Assembly: GCA_003427395.1 (NCBI GenBank)
Contig: BFEA01000382.1
Span: 522,180 to 555,165, forward strand
DNA: 32,986 nt
Direction of reading: 5' to 3'
Origin: Chara braunii
Lineage: Eukaryota > Streptophyta > Charophyceae > Charales > Characeae
In this document: positions 17,975 through 28,479 of the stretch, piece by piece
Numbering within the stretch: position 1 is the first letter of the stretch
How the letters are laid out: each line of letters starts with the position of its first letter
Made by a program: the position numbers and the translations under genes
The notes under the pieces: generated by a model
Databases searched by the model: none
The model's input: only the letters and a program-made list of their open reading frames with translations
What the model was told of the DNA's origin: nothing

Positions 17975-20694
17975 GTGGAATTTTCCGTTAACAATGTCTT
18001 CGAATCCTTTGCAAAAAACATGCACACGTCGAACGTCAACAGTGAGAAGGGGATCTGCCCACATCCGTCAGAGTCATCCACTGCATACCGAGGAACTCCA
18101 TCGCCTCAACAACCCCTCTCCAACTCTGAGAGTAGGTCCCCTTCATTAGGGAAGCTTTGCCGAAACCGTAACTCCTCTCCACGTTTAATTCGTGCTCCTA
18201 AGAAGAGAAAAACAGTTTCTCAATATGAGAATCACTCGTCCCACACTGCAGTCCGAAGGTTGAGACTGGAGGATTTAATCAAGGTAGTCAAGCATGACGG
18301 ATCCGCTCCTCCTCCATGTCAGGCATCAACAAAGTGTCTGCCGCTTCCAGACATCCGCTGTGAGGAAGACTCATCCGTTCGCTGCAATTCAGATGAGGAC
18401 AACGGTGAAAACGACGCATCTTTTCCACCGGATCAACCTTCCGATGAGAGCGAAGACCACACAGCAGAACAATGTGTCAGTGAGCCACCATCCCTTATGA
18501 AGGAGTTTGGGTCGGGCACGGGGAAGAGGAAATACACGTACGTGAAGCGAAAGCGAAGAAGCGAGATATCAGATGCAGATTTGCTGGAGAAATGCACCAT
18601 GGAAGAATGCACAACCGTGCTGAAGAAGACGTGCTGCAAAAAAATGCATTCTTGTTCTGGAATAACAACGGAAGAGGTGTATAAGGCAAAAATGAAATAT
18701 AGATCGCTGAGCCCCGAAGAAAGGAGGAAGTGGTGGATAAGACAACTAGACAATTTTACTTGCATCGAAGATGAAAAGAAGGTGGTCAAACCTGTTATGG
18801 AAAAACACAGGGTTTGTTTTGAGGCATGATGCGACATAATCGACTTCTCCAGAAACACGTACGCGTTCTACCATGATTTGCATGAGAACGGTACGGTGTT
18901 GCCGATTCAGGGAAGAAAAGGTCACTCCACCACATCAGCAACTTATGCAATGACTTTCCAGACATTCTAGACTTTGATCATGGAGGAGGCCGATGCAGTG
19001 CCTGACCTGACAGACGTGAACAAGGACTACGAAGTTAGGCCGCGCATTAGATTGCCTCCAACGTACGCTACCGAAACAGACGCGTATGAAAGTATCAAAA
19101 GACGGTTGCAGAAACAGGACATAGACTGCTGCTCTTCGCAAGTATTCAGAAAGATGTGGCGTGATTTCTTCTGGCATGTTCACCTGGCAAGGTCAACCAA
19201 CTATGCTAGATGCAATTACTGCACAAAACAAACAGACCTTCTCGAATGTGCCATGCCAGATGTCAGACGAGGTCTCCTTGCAAAACTCAATCACCATAGG
19301 TCATTGCAGAAAGCACATCGTGAATTATATCAAATATGGTGGGCATAGTTTAAGTTCATGAGGAACAAAAGTTTGTGCATTATAATTGATGGGATGGACC
19401 AAACAAAAACGGTGATTCCTCACACTGATCGCAACAAGACATCAAAGGCGATGGACAATTTCACAATGATGAAAACAAACCTCACCGATATTCTGACACA
19501 TGTGAGGAGTCCGCACATTATCGTTCACACATGGTTTCCTATTTTCTCACACGACGTAGACTCGATCGCGTCATCGGTCGCAAAGGTGTTAAGAGACATA
19601 CAGAGACAACCAGGAGGGTTGCCTCCAGTTCTCAGACTCCCAGCTGATAACTGCGGGGGTCGGAATAAAAACAAAAATGTATTTGCGTTTCTGGCACTGT
19701 TGGTGAAATTTCGTATTTTTGAAGTAGTGGAAATCGGATTTATGATAGTGGGTCACACACATACTGACATCGATGCGAAGTTTAGCTTGTTCTCCACGAA
19801 GCTAGCAAGTTCGGACGCCTACACGATGGAAGAATTATTCACAACAATTAGAAATTCTACGAAAGAACAGGTAGACTGCACATTTGTAAATGAGATGGCC
19901 GATTGGAAAAATTATGTGAGAGGCTTTTTGGACAAACGTATTGGTAGACATTCCACCCCGCACCTCTTCAAGTTCTATATGGACGTAACAACCCTGCAAT
20001 GGTGTACAACGAGTATTGCACCAGTAATAAGTGGTTGCTTGAAGGCGAACCCGTTTACTGGTTCAAAAGAGATGAGCAGGGCAGATGGGTGAGGCCTTCC
20101 ATGCCATTTTAACCACGTAGCCTAAAGGTTACATTGGAAAGTGGGGATTTCGTCAAAGACTTGCAAGGTGTAGGTGCCCTCGTAGATGAACGGAAGGAGC
20201 AGCGACCGGAACGGGAGACACAAGAACAGTGGAAATGAGACCTGAAAAAAAGTTGGCTACAGTATTGGGAATGTCAATTACACATACTAAAAAACATGGA
20301 ACAATGCAAACATGATGAGTCTGTCGTATTGTCGACCCCATTCTGGCCATCGTCAATGCCAAACCCCGCCAAAGATACGATATTGATTCCAACTGTAGAA
20401 TCCCCACCAAGGAAACCTTGTTTCATAGGGTTTAAGAGCGATGCCCCCAAACTAGAATTTGACCCGGCCAAAGACGTCGATGTGGGCTATTTTGTTGTGT
20501 TACGGACACCGAACGAGAACATCGAAATAGGAGTGACTTTTTGGATAGGGCGTGTGATTGAAAAATCAAAGGACTCGGATCGGATTTTTGTTCAGTATTT
20601 GAGGTCACAAGACAAAGACACCAATGTGTCCAAGTTGTACGAAAACGCTTGGAACAAAAGTTGGCGAGTCGAGAAAGAGTCATCACCTGCGTGA
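17975..20694 (+). pseudogene. DUF7869-like transposase-type protein, broken by stops and one frameshift
   Basis: One frame runs from at least 17975 to 20089, interrupted by TGA (18827-18829), TAG (18968-18970) and TAG (19346-19348). A frameshift near 19980-20000 moves it to a second frame that runs to 20694, crossing TAA (20110-20112) and TGA (20236-20238). The N-terminus is Ser/Pro-rich and basic, then Cys-rich (KKTCCKKMHSC). A zinc-binding-like segment follows (YARCNYCTKQ ... HHRSLQKAHRELYQ). The RNase H-like core has CIIIDGMDQTKT, LPADNCGGRNKNKN and VGHTHTDIDAKFS, supplying three acidic positions (codons 19388, 19646, 19766 or 19772). The C-terminus resembles a chromatin-reader-like barrel (VGYFVVLRT ... 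FWIGRVIEKS). The family name is from memory. The true start is uncertain; an ATG at 17994 is in another frame. Confidence 0.65.
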
Positions 20695-20932
20695 CAAAAC
20701 ATTATCAGTGTAGCATGGGGATGAAAGAGCGAAAAGAGATTTGAAACCGGCCTCAGAATCCGAAAGAGTGATATATTCAAGGCAATGAAATCATTGGCGG
20801 CAGTTCATCAGACACATTTTAACGCGACAATGTATGTTGTTTAATGTAACATTCGAACATGAAGTAAGCATCAGTCATCATCGATACAAATATTGTTCCC
20901 TCGTAATCTGATGGTTTTGTAGGGGCAATCCG

Positions 20933-21559
20933 ATGACGGACGTAGCTAACTTTCGTTCGTGTTATATTATCTCCACAGCAACCACAAAATCGGATACTTC
21001 GAGTATGGACACCGAGGTCAACATGCGTCGTCACGTTGACAAATGGGAAACACTCATACATTACACGCAGTTTATTTCATTTCGGCACATGCAACGAATG
21101 ACAACGGTTGGGCTCCGCACGCTTGACGAAACGATGATATACCCCACTTTTGACTTATGGCCTCAGCAAATGCAACACAAGGTGTCGAAGATGGCTAAAA
21201 CATGCAATCTGTTGTCAAAATATTGGAGAACCGGGGCACAACGATGAAAAAATGTTTTCTACGGAGGCGGTTGGATATTTGACAATGAAATACGAAAGTG
21301 TGGTCAAATACTATGTATTGTGTTTGAAGCATGACATGAAATGACATGTTGTTGCACAAGGATCGATCGTCGCAAACCTAATCAAAACGATGATGTAGAT
21401 GATATGGCATATGCCGTATCTCGGTACGCCCAACTTTTTTGTAGCATTATTGGAGATGCCATGATACAGTTTGTGCGAGATAAAACATCCGTCATTGGGA
21501 CAATTGCTATGAAAGTGCTTCAAACGTTCGACGATTATGGAGCAACAAAATACATATAA
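20933..21559 (+). pseudogene. Unrecognised decayed reading frame
   Basis: A single frame of about 208 codons with two TGA stops (21245-21247 and about 21329-21331), ending at a TAA at 21557-21559. It reads HVDKWETLIHYTQFISFRHM, LDETMIYPTFDLWPQQMQ, KNVFYGGGWIFDNEIRKCGQ and MAYAVSRYAQLFCSIIGDAM. Both TGAs could be former CGA. An AG acceptor-like TTTTGTAG precedes it at about 20914-20921, so it may be an exon of a larger gene. It follows the transposase-like gene on the same strand and might belong to it. No family recognised. Confidence 0.4.
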
Positions 21560-21675
21560 AAAAAAAAGACAAAAACAATTATATACGTGAAGCACTTGTT
21601 TCGACGTACGAATGAGATTCGCCGACATGTGTCGTGTAGGGTAATGATTGATGTTATACCTAATGTGGAGCACGG

Positions 21676-22277
21676 TAGGCCAAAATTATGTGAAATAGGA
21701 TTGGACAATGAAGGAAAAAAAAATGAAGTTATACAGCGTACGAGAACCTATGTGTGAAGCACGTGTAAGGTAGCAATTGATCAATGACCGAGTGAAGTGT
21801 CATGGCGAGAAAATAGTCGGAAGTCGAGGAAATGGTAGCAATTGATCTATAACCGATCGACACACGTAGCCATTATTTTTATACAGGGATATAAAAACCT
21901 GTGTTTTTTTGTAGAAGGCAACGATCAGGGATAGGCAAGAACTGGTAGGAAAAAGACAATTGCGCATTGTGTTGGGTAAGCCGAAATTTTTTGAAGTAGG
22001 ATTGGAAAATGAAGGGAAAAAAAATGAAGTTATGTAGCGTACGAGAACGTGAGAGTGGAGCACGTGTAAGGTAGTAATTGGTCAATGACCGATCGAAATG
22101 CCAAGGCAAGGAAATTGTGGAAAATCAAGGAAATGGTAGCAATTCATCAATGACTGATCGACGCACTTAGTCATTATTCATACGTAGGGATATGAAAACC
22201 TGTATTTATTTGTAGGAGACAACGATTACAGATAAGCAAAAGCTGGTGGGAAAAAGACAATTGCGCATTGTGTTGGG
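21676..22277. repeat. 301-bp direct tandem duplication
   Basis: Two copies lie head to tail. Both start near GGCCAAAATTATGTGAAATAGGATTGG-type sequence (21678, 21979), share AAAAAATGAAGTTAT, GCACGTGTAAGGTAG and GGTAGCAATT, and end with GACAATTGCGCATTGTGTTG (21953, 22255). They have diverged by scattered substitutions. The ends hold the near-palindrome CAATTGCGCATTG. No coding content is seen. Confidence 0.85.
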
Positions 22278-22747
22278 AATGTTTGTAGTGGTATGAGTGA
22301 AAAAATCATATAAAATGTGACATACGTGCTTAAATACAATGTTTGTAGTCAAAGTGTACAATTTCTTAAATATAATATATTACGTGGTTGCAATAATTGA
22401 AGAAAACGGGATACTTGATAAGATTATGGACAAAATATATCGTGAAATAATGCAAAAAACAATAGAATAATCAATGCATATGAGAAATGACAGTGAAATA
22501 TGAAAGTATCATGCATATAAACGAAACGTGCAAGTAAATATAAGAAGTAAAAAACATCTGATTTGACTGTACATACAATCATGTTTATGGTCATGTAAAA
22601 CTTGCAGGGTTGTGAAACAAGCGATAATTATTTTTGTAACTTTGGGATACAAGAGATGTTGCGGGGGCAATGGTGACTGTTATCAATCAAGCGGAAGCAA
22701 TGAAAACAATCGTGAACGGCGGAGCATTTTCATATTAATACATAGCG
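22278..22747. other. AT-rich spacer
   Basis: No gene, RNA or repeat structure is visible in these roughly 470 bases. Confidence 0.4.
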
Positions 22748-23065
22748 ATGGTCAAATGTGAAGTGGAAGAAGCAAAATTATTAGTAGTTGTCGTGAGATT
22801 CACAGAGTTTGATGTATATGACGTGCGAATTTATGAACGACAAGGAACAGTGAGAAAGCAGTCGGATTACTTAGAGTGTTGTAAGAGAGATGTGAAAATT
22901 CATGAGGGGAAAAAAATGGAATTGATGCGAGAAGAGAAAAAACTTTTAAATCATTCCGCATTCATAAAGGAGTTTAGTAGAATGCCTCAACCGCCGATAA
23001 CTCCGTGCATGTTAGATGGGTCAAAAAATGAATCACAGTGGGTGTTAATTTTGAATGCTGTGTAG
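22748..23065 (+). CDS. Small unrecognised ORF, 105 codons
   Basis: Begins with an ATG and is uninterrupted to a TAG. It reads as a normal-composition protein: EEAKLLVVVVRFTEFDVYDV, a Lys/Glu-rich helix (VKIHEGKKMELMREEKKLLN) and a C-terminal part with PQPPITPCMLDGSKNESQW. In an AT-rich region 105 codons without a stop is mildly notable. No domain, signal peptide or membrane segment is evident. It could be an exon of a gene extending either way, or chance. Confidence 0.3.
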   Translation: MVKCEVEEAKLLVVVVRFTEFDVYDVRIYERQGTVRKQSDYLECCKRDVKIHEGKKMELMREEKKLLNHSAFIKEFSRMPQPPITPCMLDGSKNESQWVLILNAV

Positions 23066-23292
23066 AGGATCTGTGGGCAATGACAGTCATAATCATGAAG
23101 TGAATTATATGCGCATACGCATACAAGTCATACAAATACTATTAAACATCTTTTATAATTGAGGCATGTTGATTGAATAGACAAATATCACAATGACTCT
23201 TCAAATGTTAATTTATTAAACCAACATCCACAAAGTACAGATGAATGTGAAGAAGGATACGAGATTAGATGTACAGCTACTGGATATTGACC

Positions 23293-23367
23293 ATTCTTGT
23301 GTGTGTATGAATGTGTGTGTATGAATGTATGCGTATGAATGTGAGTGTGTGTGTATGTATCTGTGAG

Positions 23368-23398
<31 letters not shown>

Positions 23399-23399
23399 A
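23293..23399. repeat. TG microsatellite
   Basis: Imperfect (TG)n with interspersed TATGAATG units, ending in a pure TG run of about 30 bases. Confidence 0.95.
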
Positions 23400-23784
23400 C
23401 AATGATTCTTGAATAATTGTATGAATGTACCAACAATTTTTTCCTTTTTTTCATTTATTAAGCACGATCAGTATAAAAAAACAAAAAAGTGACGTACGCT
23501 GATATATAATTTCGAAAAATGTGGAAAAACGAATTAGCAAAAAACAAAATAAAAAACGAGTTCCTATTTTGAATGCAGATAACAGGAAAGTCGTCTAATG
23601 TTAATGTTATCATATATTGATTTATGTGTATCTGTAATGTGAGTGGGCCTCTTACTCATAAAGGGTGGGGGGGGGCAGAGGGTGTCGAAACTTGCAAATT
23701 GTTAAAGATGCGTATGACAGTGACTGAATGTGCACAGTAGTGACAAAATGTGAAACATATGCTGCATTATTTTCGTATTGCAGG

Positions 23785-24693
23785 ATGAATGTCAACCATA
23801 ACACGTCGCACGACAACTCATCATCGACTGACACTTCATCACAAGGCAATAATTCCTATACACCGGTCTTGGATCTCATAATATTCGTTTAAAATATATG
23901 GAAAAATGATATCGTCTGAATAGACTCTCGCTATTTGCCCCTTGTCGGAAATGTCGCGTCGGACTGTGAAATCCTCATGTCTTGGGTCATGAGAGGCAAC
24001 GACATAAAGCTTCATCGTGATGACGCCAAATACTTCTGATACTTGTACTCATTGGAAAGAGAAGTCGATGTCGAGCCCAATGGTGAGGATAGTACTGAAG
24101 ACCCGGTCACACCAATGGAGATGATTGATGCATGAAAAACCTTGTGTGTAAAGCAGCAATGGTCACAGCAGGATAGAAAACACGCCAAACAATGTGTTTG
24201 GTTTTGCATCGGAAAACCGCACCTGTAGTTCCCGATCTTTGTAGATTTTTTTGGTCGAATCCGGGTGCTGAATCGTAACACCACCATTGTGATGTTTTTC
24301 ACAGCGGCCAAGGTGAACGAAAAAAAAATTAACATGTTGTTCCTTGCTAGAGAGGAGTTTCACAATGTCACACTTACGTCTCAGGAAGCATTCAACAACC
24401 CTACACTCGCCGGATCGCTCGAGCGCTTCAAAACTCGAATATCCCATGATCATGTTATAAGGAAAGAGTTCGAAATGAGGATAGGATGCTTGGTCCACAG
24501 TTAGGTCCATTATCTGTTTAATAATTATGACGAGATATCATGGACCGTCGAACATCAGGATGACACGTTAGACGTTCTTTTCGATAGGAAAAAGTACACA
24601 CGTGGGGGGAAGAAATCAGTGACGTTTTGTACTCGTTGGAGCAAAGACGTGTACGACTGTCCTTACTATGGCAACGGATACATTCATCTTTAA
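23785..24693 (+). pseudogene. Unrecognised decayed reading frame of about 300 codons
   Basis: A single plus-strand frame from an ATG (MNVNHNTSHDNSSSTDTSS) stays protein-like for about 900 bases despite six stops, mainly TGA and TAG. Segments include YLPLVGNVASDCEILMSWVM, YLYSLEREVDVEPNGEDSTE, KQQWSQQDRKHAKQCVWFCI, an open stretch (24265-24504) with TTIVMFFTAAKVNEKKINML, and an end with TVEHQDDTLDVLFDRKKYTR and DVYDCPYYGNGYIHL. The ATG is preceded by TTTTCGTATTGCAG, a good splice acceptor, so this may be a last exon. The family is not recognised. Overlapping minus-strand frames look like shadows. Confidence 0.4.
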
Positions 24694-25066
24694 CATAGTT
24701 TGGAAAGAAAAGTTTTGCACCCCATGAACTATTAAATCCTGAAACGAGACCGGAATTTGCAAATTCATTAGCTGCAACGATGTTGTGTATAAAATAAACA
24801 TTCACCTCGCACAAAGACGTATAATAAAAGAGCACACGGGAAGGCATCAATCCCCCGATTGCGGTTGAAGCAATATACCCAATGACTAAGTGTGGAGACC
24901 TCAACAAAAAAACATACATCAAACTCCATGTGTAATAAAGTATAGTCAGACCGCAATTGCACAAGAAACCTATGTATCAACAGAATGCAAGAGAATTACA
25001 ACACATATTGATCAGAAGCAATGCGTGTATACACATTCATGCATGTGTTTGCAAATAAAACTACGT

Positions 25067-25143
25067 GTGTATGTGTGTGTGTGTGTATGTGTGTATCTCT
25101 GTATCTTGAAGTGTGTGTGTGTGTGTCCGTGTTATGTGTGTGT
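25067..25143. repeat. TG microsatellite, second locus
   Basis: Imperfect (TG)n with TATG interruptions, similar in type to the array at 23293-23399. Confidence 0.95.
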
Positions 25144-25149
25144 GCAGCA

Positions 25150-25840
25150 GACACAGTATCACGACTACGATACAAAAATGTATGTTAATTTCAAAAAGGG
25201 ATTGTACAATACTCGAAAATGCACCAATTAATTGAATAAATTTGTTCGGTAGAAATCGAAGTTACTCGTTAGATGACGAATCAAGGGCAATTCAGTCGTA
25301 GCCAGAAGTAAAACACACAAGTAACACACTAAACATAAACAGAGAAGTGCAAACGAGCAAAAAAATTATGTTACACTTCACATGACAATGGAATAATGAA
25401 TGCACATAATACACAAGGTAGGAAGAAAAAACAGAGAAATAATGAATAAAATGAGATATTGTCCCACACAAAATAGGGAAAAGTACACAATGGCAAAAAA
25501 AACAAAGCATGAAGTGCTCCGTACACGTGAAATGGATATGTGCACGGAAAAAAAAGGCAGCAAAACATCAAATAATATCAACAAGTACGTGACACAAACA
25601 TGATGGACACGACCAAAGTTGTGAAAAAGTAACTAATTTCGAAGTTAAACTAATCACCGAGTCATTAAAAAACAAGAAACTAAAAAAAAAGAAAAAAAAC
25701 TAACATAAAATTTGCACATGTGCAACATAGTATCATAGGATCATATATGTCACATTTAAAAAAAAAAAGCCTTGTTTTGGACAAAAAATAAGGACTTCGA
25801 TTTCGCGATTTTAGAAAAAAATGTCAGTTTTAACGAAATG
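25150..25840. other. AT-rich spacer
   Basis: A-rich on the plus strand with several A runs (25680-25770). Open frames here are low-complexity (Phe/Cys-rich on the minus strand) and not convincing. No gene is supported. Confidence 0.45.
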
Positions 25841-26467
25841 TCAGTTCTCTCTGTCTTGCCGCAGAGCATCTTTCGCCTCTGAGTTAAGGTCTGGGCTACC
25901 TGCCAAGTTTCAGTTCCCTTCCGATTACCGTATGGTTTGTCCTAGGGAGGCAATACAGTAATGCCTTGATAAATTGCAGTCTTTCCTCCAGCTCATTGAA
26001 AGCATATACTGTCGCTACCACGCATGATTCTACCTCCTCTATCAATAGTTCAAGCCTAACTCATCTGCCCCGAAGATCTGAGTCAAAGCTTATGGGCTCT
26101 ACCTCTACACATTTGTGGACTAGGATAACCGTTCTCCCTTTGGTCCCTCTAGCTGGAGACCACAATTGGGGGTCGTCCCACCAATCTGCAAGTTGAGTGA
26201 GCTTGGCTTCAGAGAGTTCGGTTTCCTGGAGGAAGATTACGTCTAGGTTCTGTTTGTGACTCGAACATTTCAGATGTTTTCCCTTCTACCTCCCTTCTCT
26301 GTCCCAAGCCCTCTAACATTCCATATCCCTATCCTAATTCTCCCCATCCGGTGTTGCTTCCTCTGTGGTGACCTCTTGGATCTGCTTTTCCTCTGTGCGA
26401 ATTTCTTCGGCTCTCTCTTGTGAAGGGCTGGTGCACTGCCACTTCTCCGCCAGCACCTCCTATACAA
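25840..26467 (-). pseudogene. LINE ORF2 AP-endonuclease domain, truncated
   Basis: Begins with IRIGIWNVRGLG (about 26340-26305), the first conserved motif of LINE apurinic-type endonucleases. In a second frame follow LDVIFLQETELSE (catalytic Glu codon 26225-26223), WWDDPQLWSPARGTKGRTVI and SFDSDLRGR with a TGA at 26063-26061. The last recognisable parts are VVATVYAFNELEERLQFIKA and VIGRELKLGR, the position of the usual GGD-N motif, which is degraded here. The enzyme would nick target DNA for target-primed reverse transcription. The frame change after GGRRENI implies a small indel near 26275. Confidence 0.7.
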
Positions 26468-26819
26468 ATCCCGATTACAGATTCCGATCTAGGGGCATTT
26501 TCTCGTTGATAGCTCTCAAGAAGTTCTTCGTCAGATTCTCCCAATTATTATCTCATCGGGACGCAGGTTAACCCAACTGATGGTAGCCCCGTCCAATGTG
26601 GAACTTGTATGCGGGCATCAACCAGCAGGATATAAAACTTGATTTTCCTTCCCTCGAGGGTGTTGATGGTGACTTTTGGCATGATATCCTCCGGAAATAG
26701 CCTGAAGCAGAAGCGGTCTGCATACATCTATTTAACTCTCCCTTCCATCACCTCTGGCGATGGTGCCCCACAGAACAGGGTCGACGGCAGTACCGTTTTC
26801 CCACTGTGATTGATTAATG

Positions 26820-28283
26820 CTAAGATAAGCGCCTCCTGGCCCAGTAGCGTGCACACCTAAGGAAGTAAGAACTTTTGCTCAAACAGTTGTTCTCCGATGT
26901 CCCTAGTCCATCTGGGATTATGCATATTCCCTCCCCGGTGGATAATCTCTTTGTGTGTGAGGCAACTCCCCGACCTTGTGAGGAGCTGGCCGTGTGTTCA
27001 ACCACCACTTGGGCCTTCGCCCGAAGACCTCCCTGGTCCTGCCCCAGAGAATCGTCCACTGCATCCTCTCGTTCCTCCATTCCTTCGCAAACAATATAAC
27101 TTCGTCTTATCCTCCCACCATTGCTCCCAGTGAAGCTCTCCCTTTCAACCCTTATGTTGCATGTACTCCACCCGTGTAACCCAATTGTGGAAATTGGTAT
27201 CATGGTAGTCTTGCATTCGTCTATCCACCATAAGAAGAAACCCCCCCCTGCAGGATTTCGTTGAATAACTGACAAGTAGAGATCTCTTGCTGCAGCAATG
27301 GAATTCCACCCCCCTTGGTGAGTAGCTATGCCCCACCGTTGACTTTTTTGACTAGTTATCACTTGGTTCCTTGAATTTTGTTGGAGCGTACCCGAGCTCA
27401 CCGCTTGTTCTCGTCCAGTAATTATGCCCCACGATTGACTTGTTTGACCAGTTATCACTTGGTTCCTTGAATTTTGTTGGAGCGTACCCAAGCTCACCGC
27501 TTGTTCTCTTCCTCCCATTGCTCGACTTCCTTCAGAATATGGTTGCCAAAGTACGATGCCCTCTTGTATGGGTTGGTCCGTTGCTCTGCTGGATTCTCCT
27601 CTTTGTGACTCGCCTTGAACCTGTTCTCTTACAGCATCTTGGACTTGATCCTTCATTGCGCTCCTTATTTCCCTTTCGTAGATGATACTTCCCTGATATG
27701 GACGGCGATTTCTGATATTGGATGCTTCCTCTTCTCCGAACTCATGTTCTTCTGCTCTTGGACATCATTCAGTTTTTGTATGAAACCAGCATTGACACCT
27801 CTTGCACCATGAAGTGTTTTTGCATACAAATTGAACCTCATATGCCTCCCCATCGTCGAATCGCATCGGGTGTGTCGTCTCGAGGCGTTCTTCCGCCTCC
27901 CTCACCAGGTTGAACTTCAAATTCATGAGTCTTGGTCTCAATGGGTATGGTTCCAGTGGATGGCGATGGATGATTTCTCCCATCGATTGAGCCACCAGAT
28001 CTTCTACATGAATCATGGCTCTAGGCAGAATTCTCAACGTCATAACCAAAAATTTGGTATCATCCTCTCTTCGACACTATTCTTCCAATTCGGTCCTGGT
28101 CATCCAACGTTGAAACAAAATACGATATTCTACACCTCTAATGACCAGCACATCATCTGCCTTAGCCACCAACCACCGCGCCACTTCTCTTGAGTTTGCA
28201 ACGTACGACATGCAACTAGGATTTCGTAAAAACGGATTTTGAACGATATTGAAAGTCCATTTTTTTGCCTGAATTGTTTTCAT
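26820..28283 (-). pseudogene. LINE ORF1-like protein
   Basis: One frame from an ATG at 28283 runs to 26820, broken by TAG (28079-28077) and TGA (27767-27765). The N-terminal part (SREVARWLVAKADDVLVIRG, LRILPRAMIHVEDLVAQSMG, LRPRLMNLKFNLV) resembles the globular domain of plant LINE ORF1 proteins. It then has a CCHC-like knuckle (CKRCQCWFH plus a Cys just past the TGA). A 32-residue tandem repeat (GREQAVS-GTLQQNSRNQVI) follows at 27519-27328. Near 26900 the protein-like reading shifts frame and continues through MYADRFCFRLFPEDIMPKVT and EGRKIKFYILLVDARIQVPH. ORF1 proteins bind the element RNA. TAG and TGA fit CAG and CGA decay. Confidence 0.6.
27328..27519 (-). repeat. 96-bp in-frame tandem duplication inside LINE ORF1
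   Basis: Two copies of a 96-base unit (starts at 27328 and 27424) encode a 32-residue repeat with few changes. The length preserves the reading frame. Confidence 0.85.
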
Positions 28284-28303
28284 TTGCGAATTGTTTTTGA
28301 CAG

Positions 28304-28395
28304 GACAAGGGGGGGTAAGTGGTAATGGGTCATGGGTTAAGGGGTATGGGGTATGGGGTAAGGGGTAAGGGGTAAGGGGGTTAGGTTTAAGTGTT
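28304..28395 (+). repeat. G-rich telomere-like repeat
   Basis: Consecutive units of GGGGTAA, GGGGTAT and GGTAATGGGT type, ending GGGGGTTAGGTTTAAG. It has at least six G3-5 runs with short spacers, enough for G-quadruplex formation, and ends in plant-telomere-like TTAGGTTTA. It lies directly upstream of the LINE 5' end. Confidence 0.8.
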
Positions 28396-28479
28396 TGTCA
28401 CATACTCATTCCTTGCCTCTATAAATCAACCCTACATTACTCATTTTTTTTATATGATGTCTGTCTTGCACGACCAATT

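Larger units (their letters stand above)
25840..28283 (-). mobile_element. LINE-like non-LTR retrotransposon fragment, 5' part retained, RT missing
   Basis: On the minus strand an ORF1-like protein (28283 to about 26550) is followed by the start of ORF2 with an AP-endonuclease domain (WNVRGL, LQET). It stops near 25840 in AT-rich sequence. No reverse transcriptase follows. Most LINE remnants lose their 5' end; this one has lost its 3' end, so deletion or interruption after insertion is implied. Confidence 0.75.

Noticed and set aside
23188-23454. His/Thr-repeat protein on the minus strand
   Set aside because: It is a translation of the TG microsatellite.
25292-25584. Phe/Cys-rich small proteins on the minus strand
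   Set aside because: Several frames are open simultaneously in A-rich DNA, and the hydrophobic composition follows from base content.
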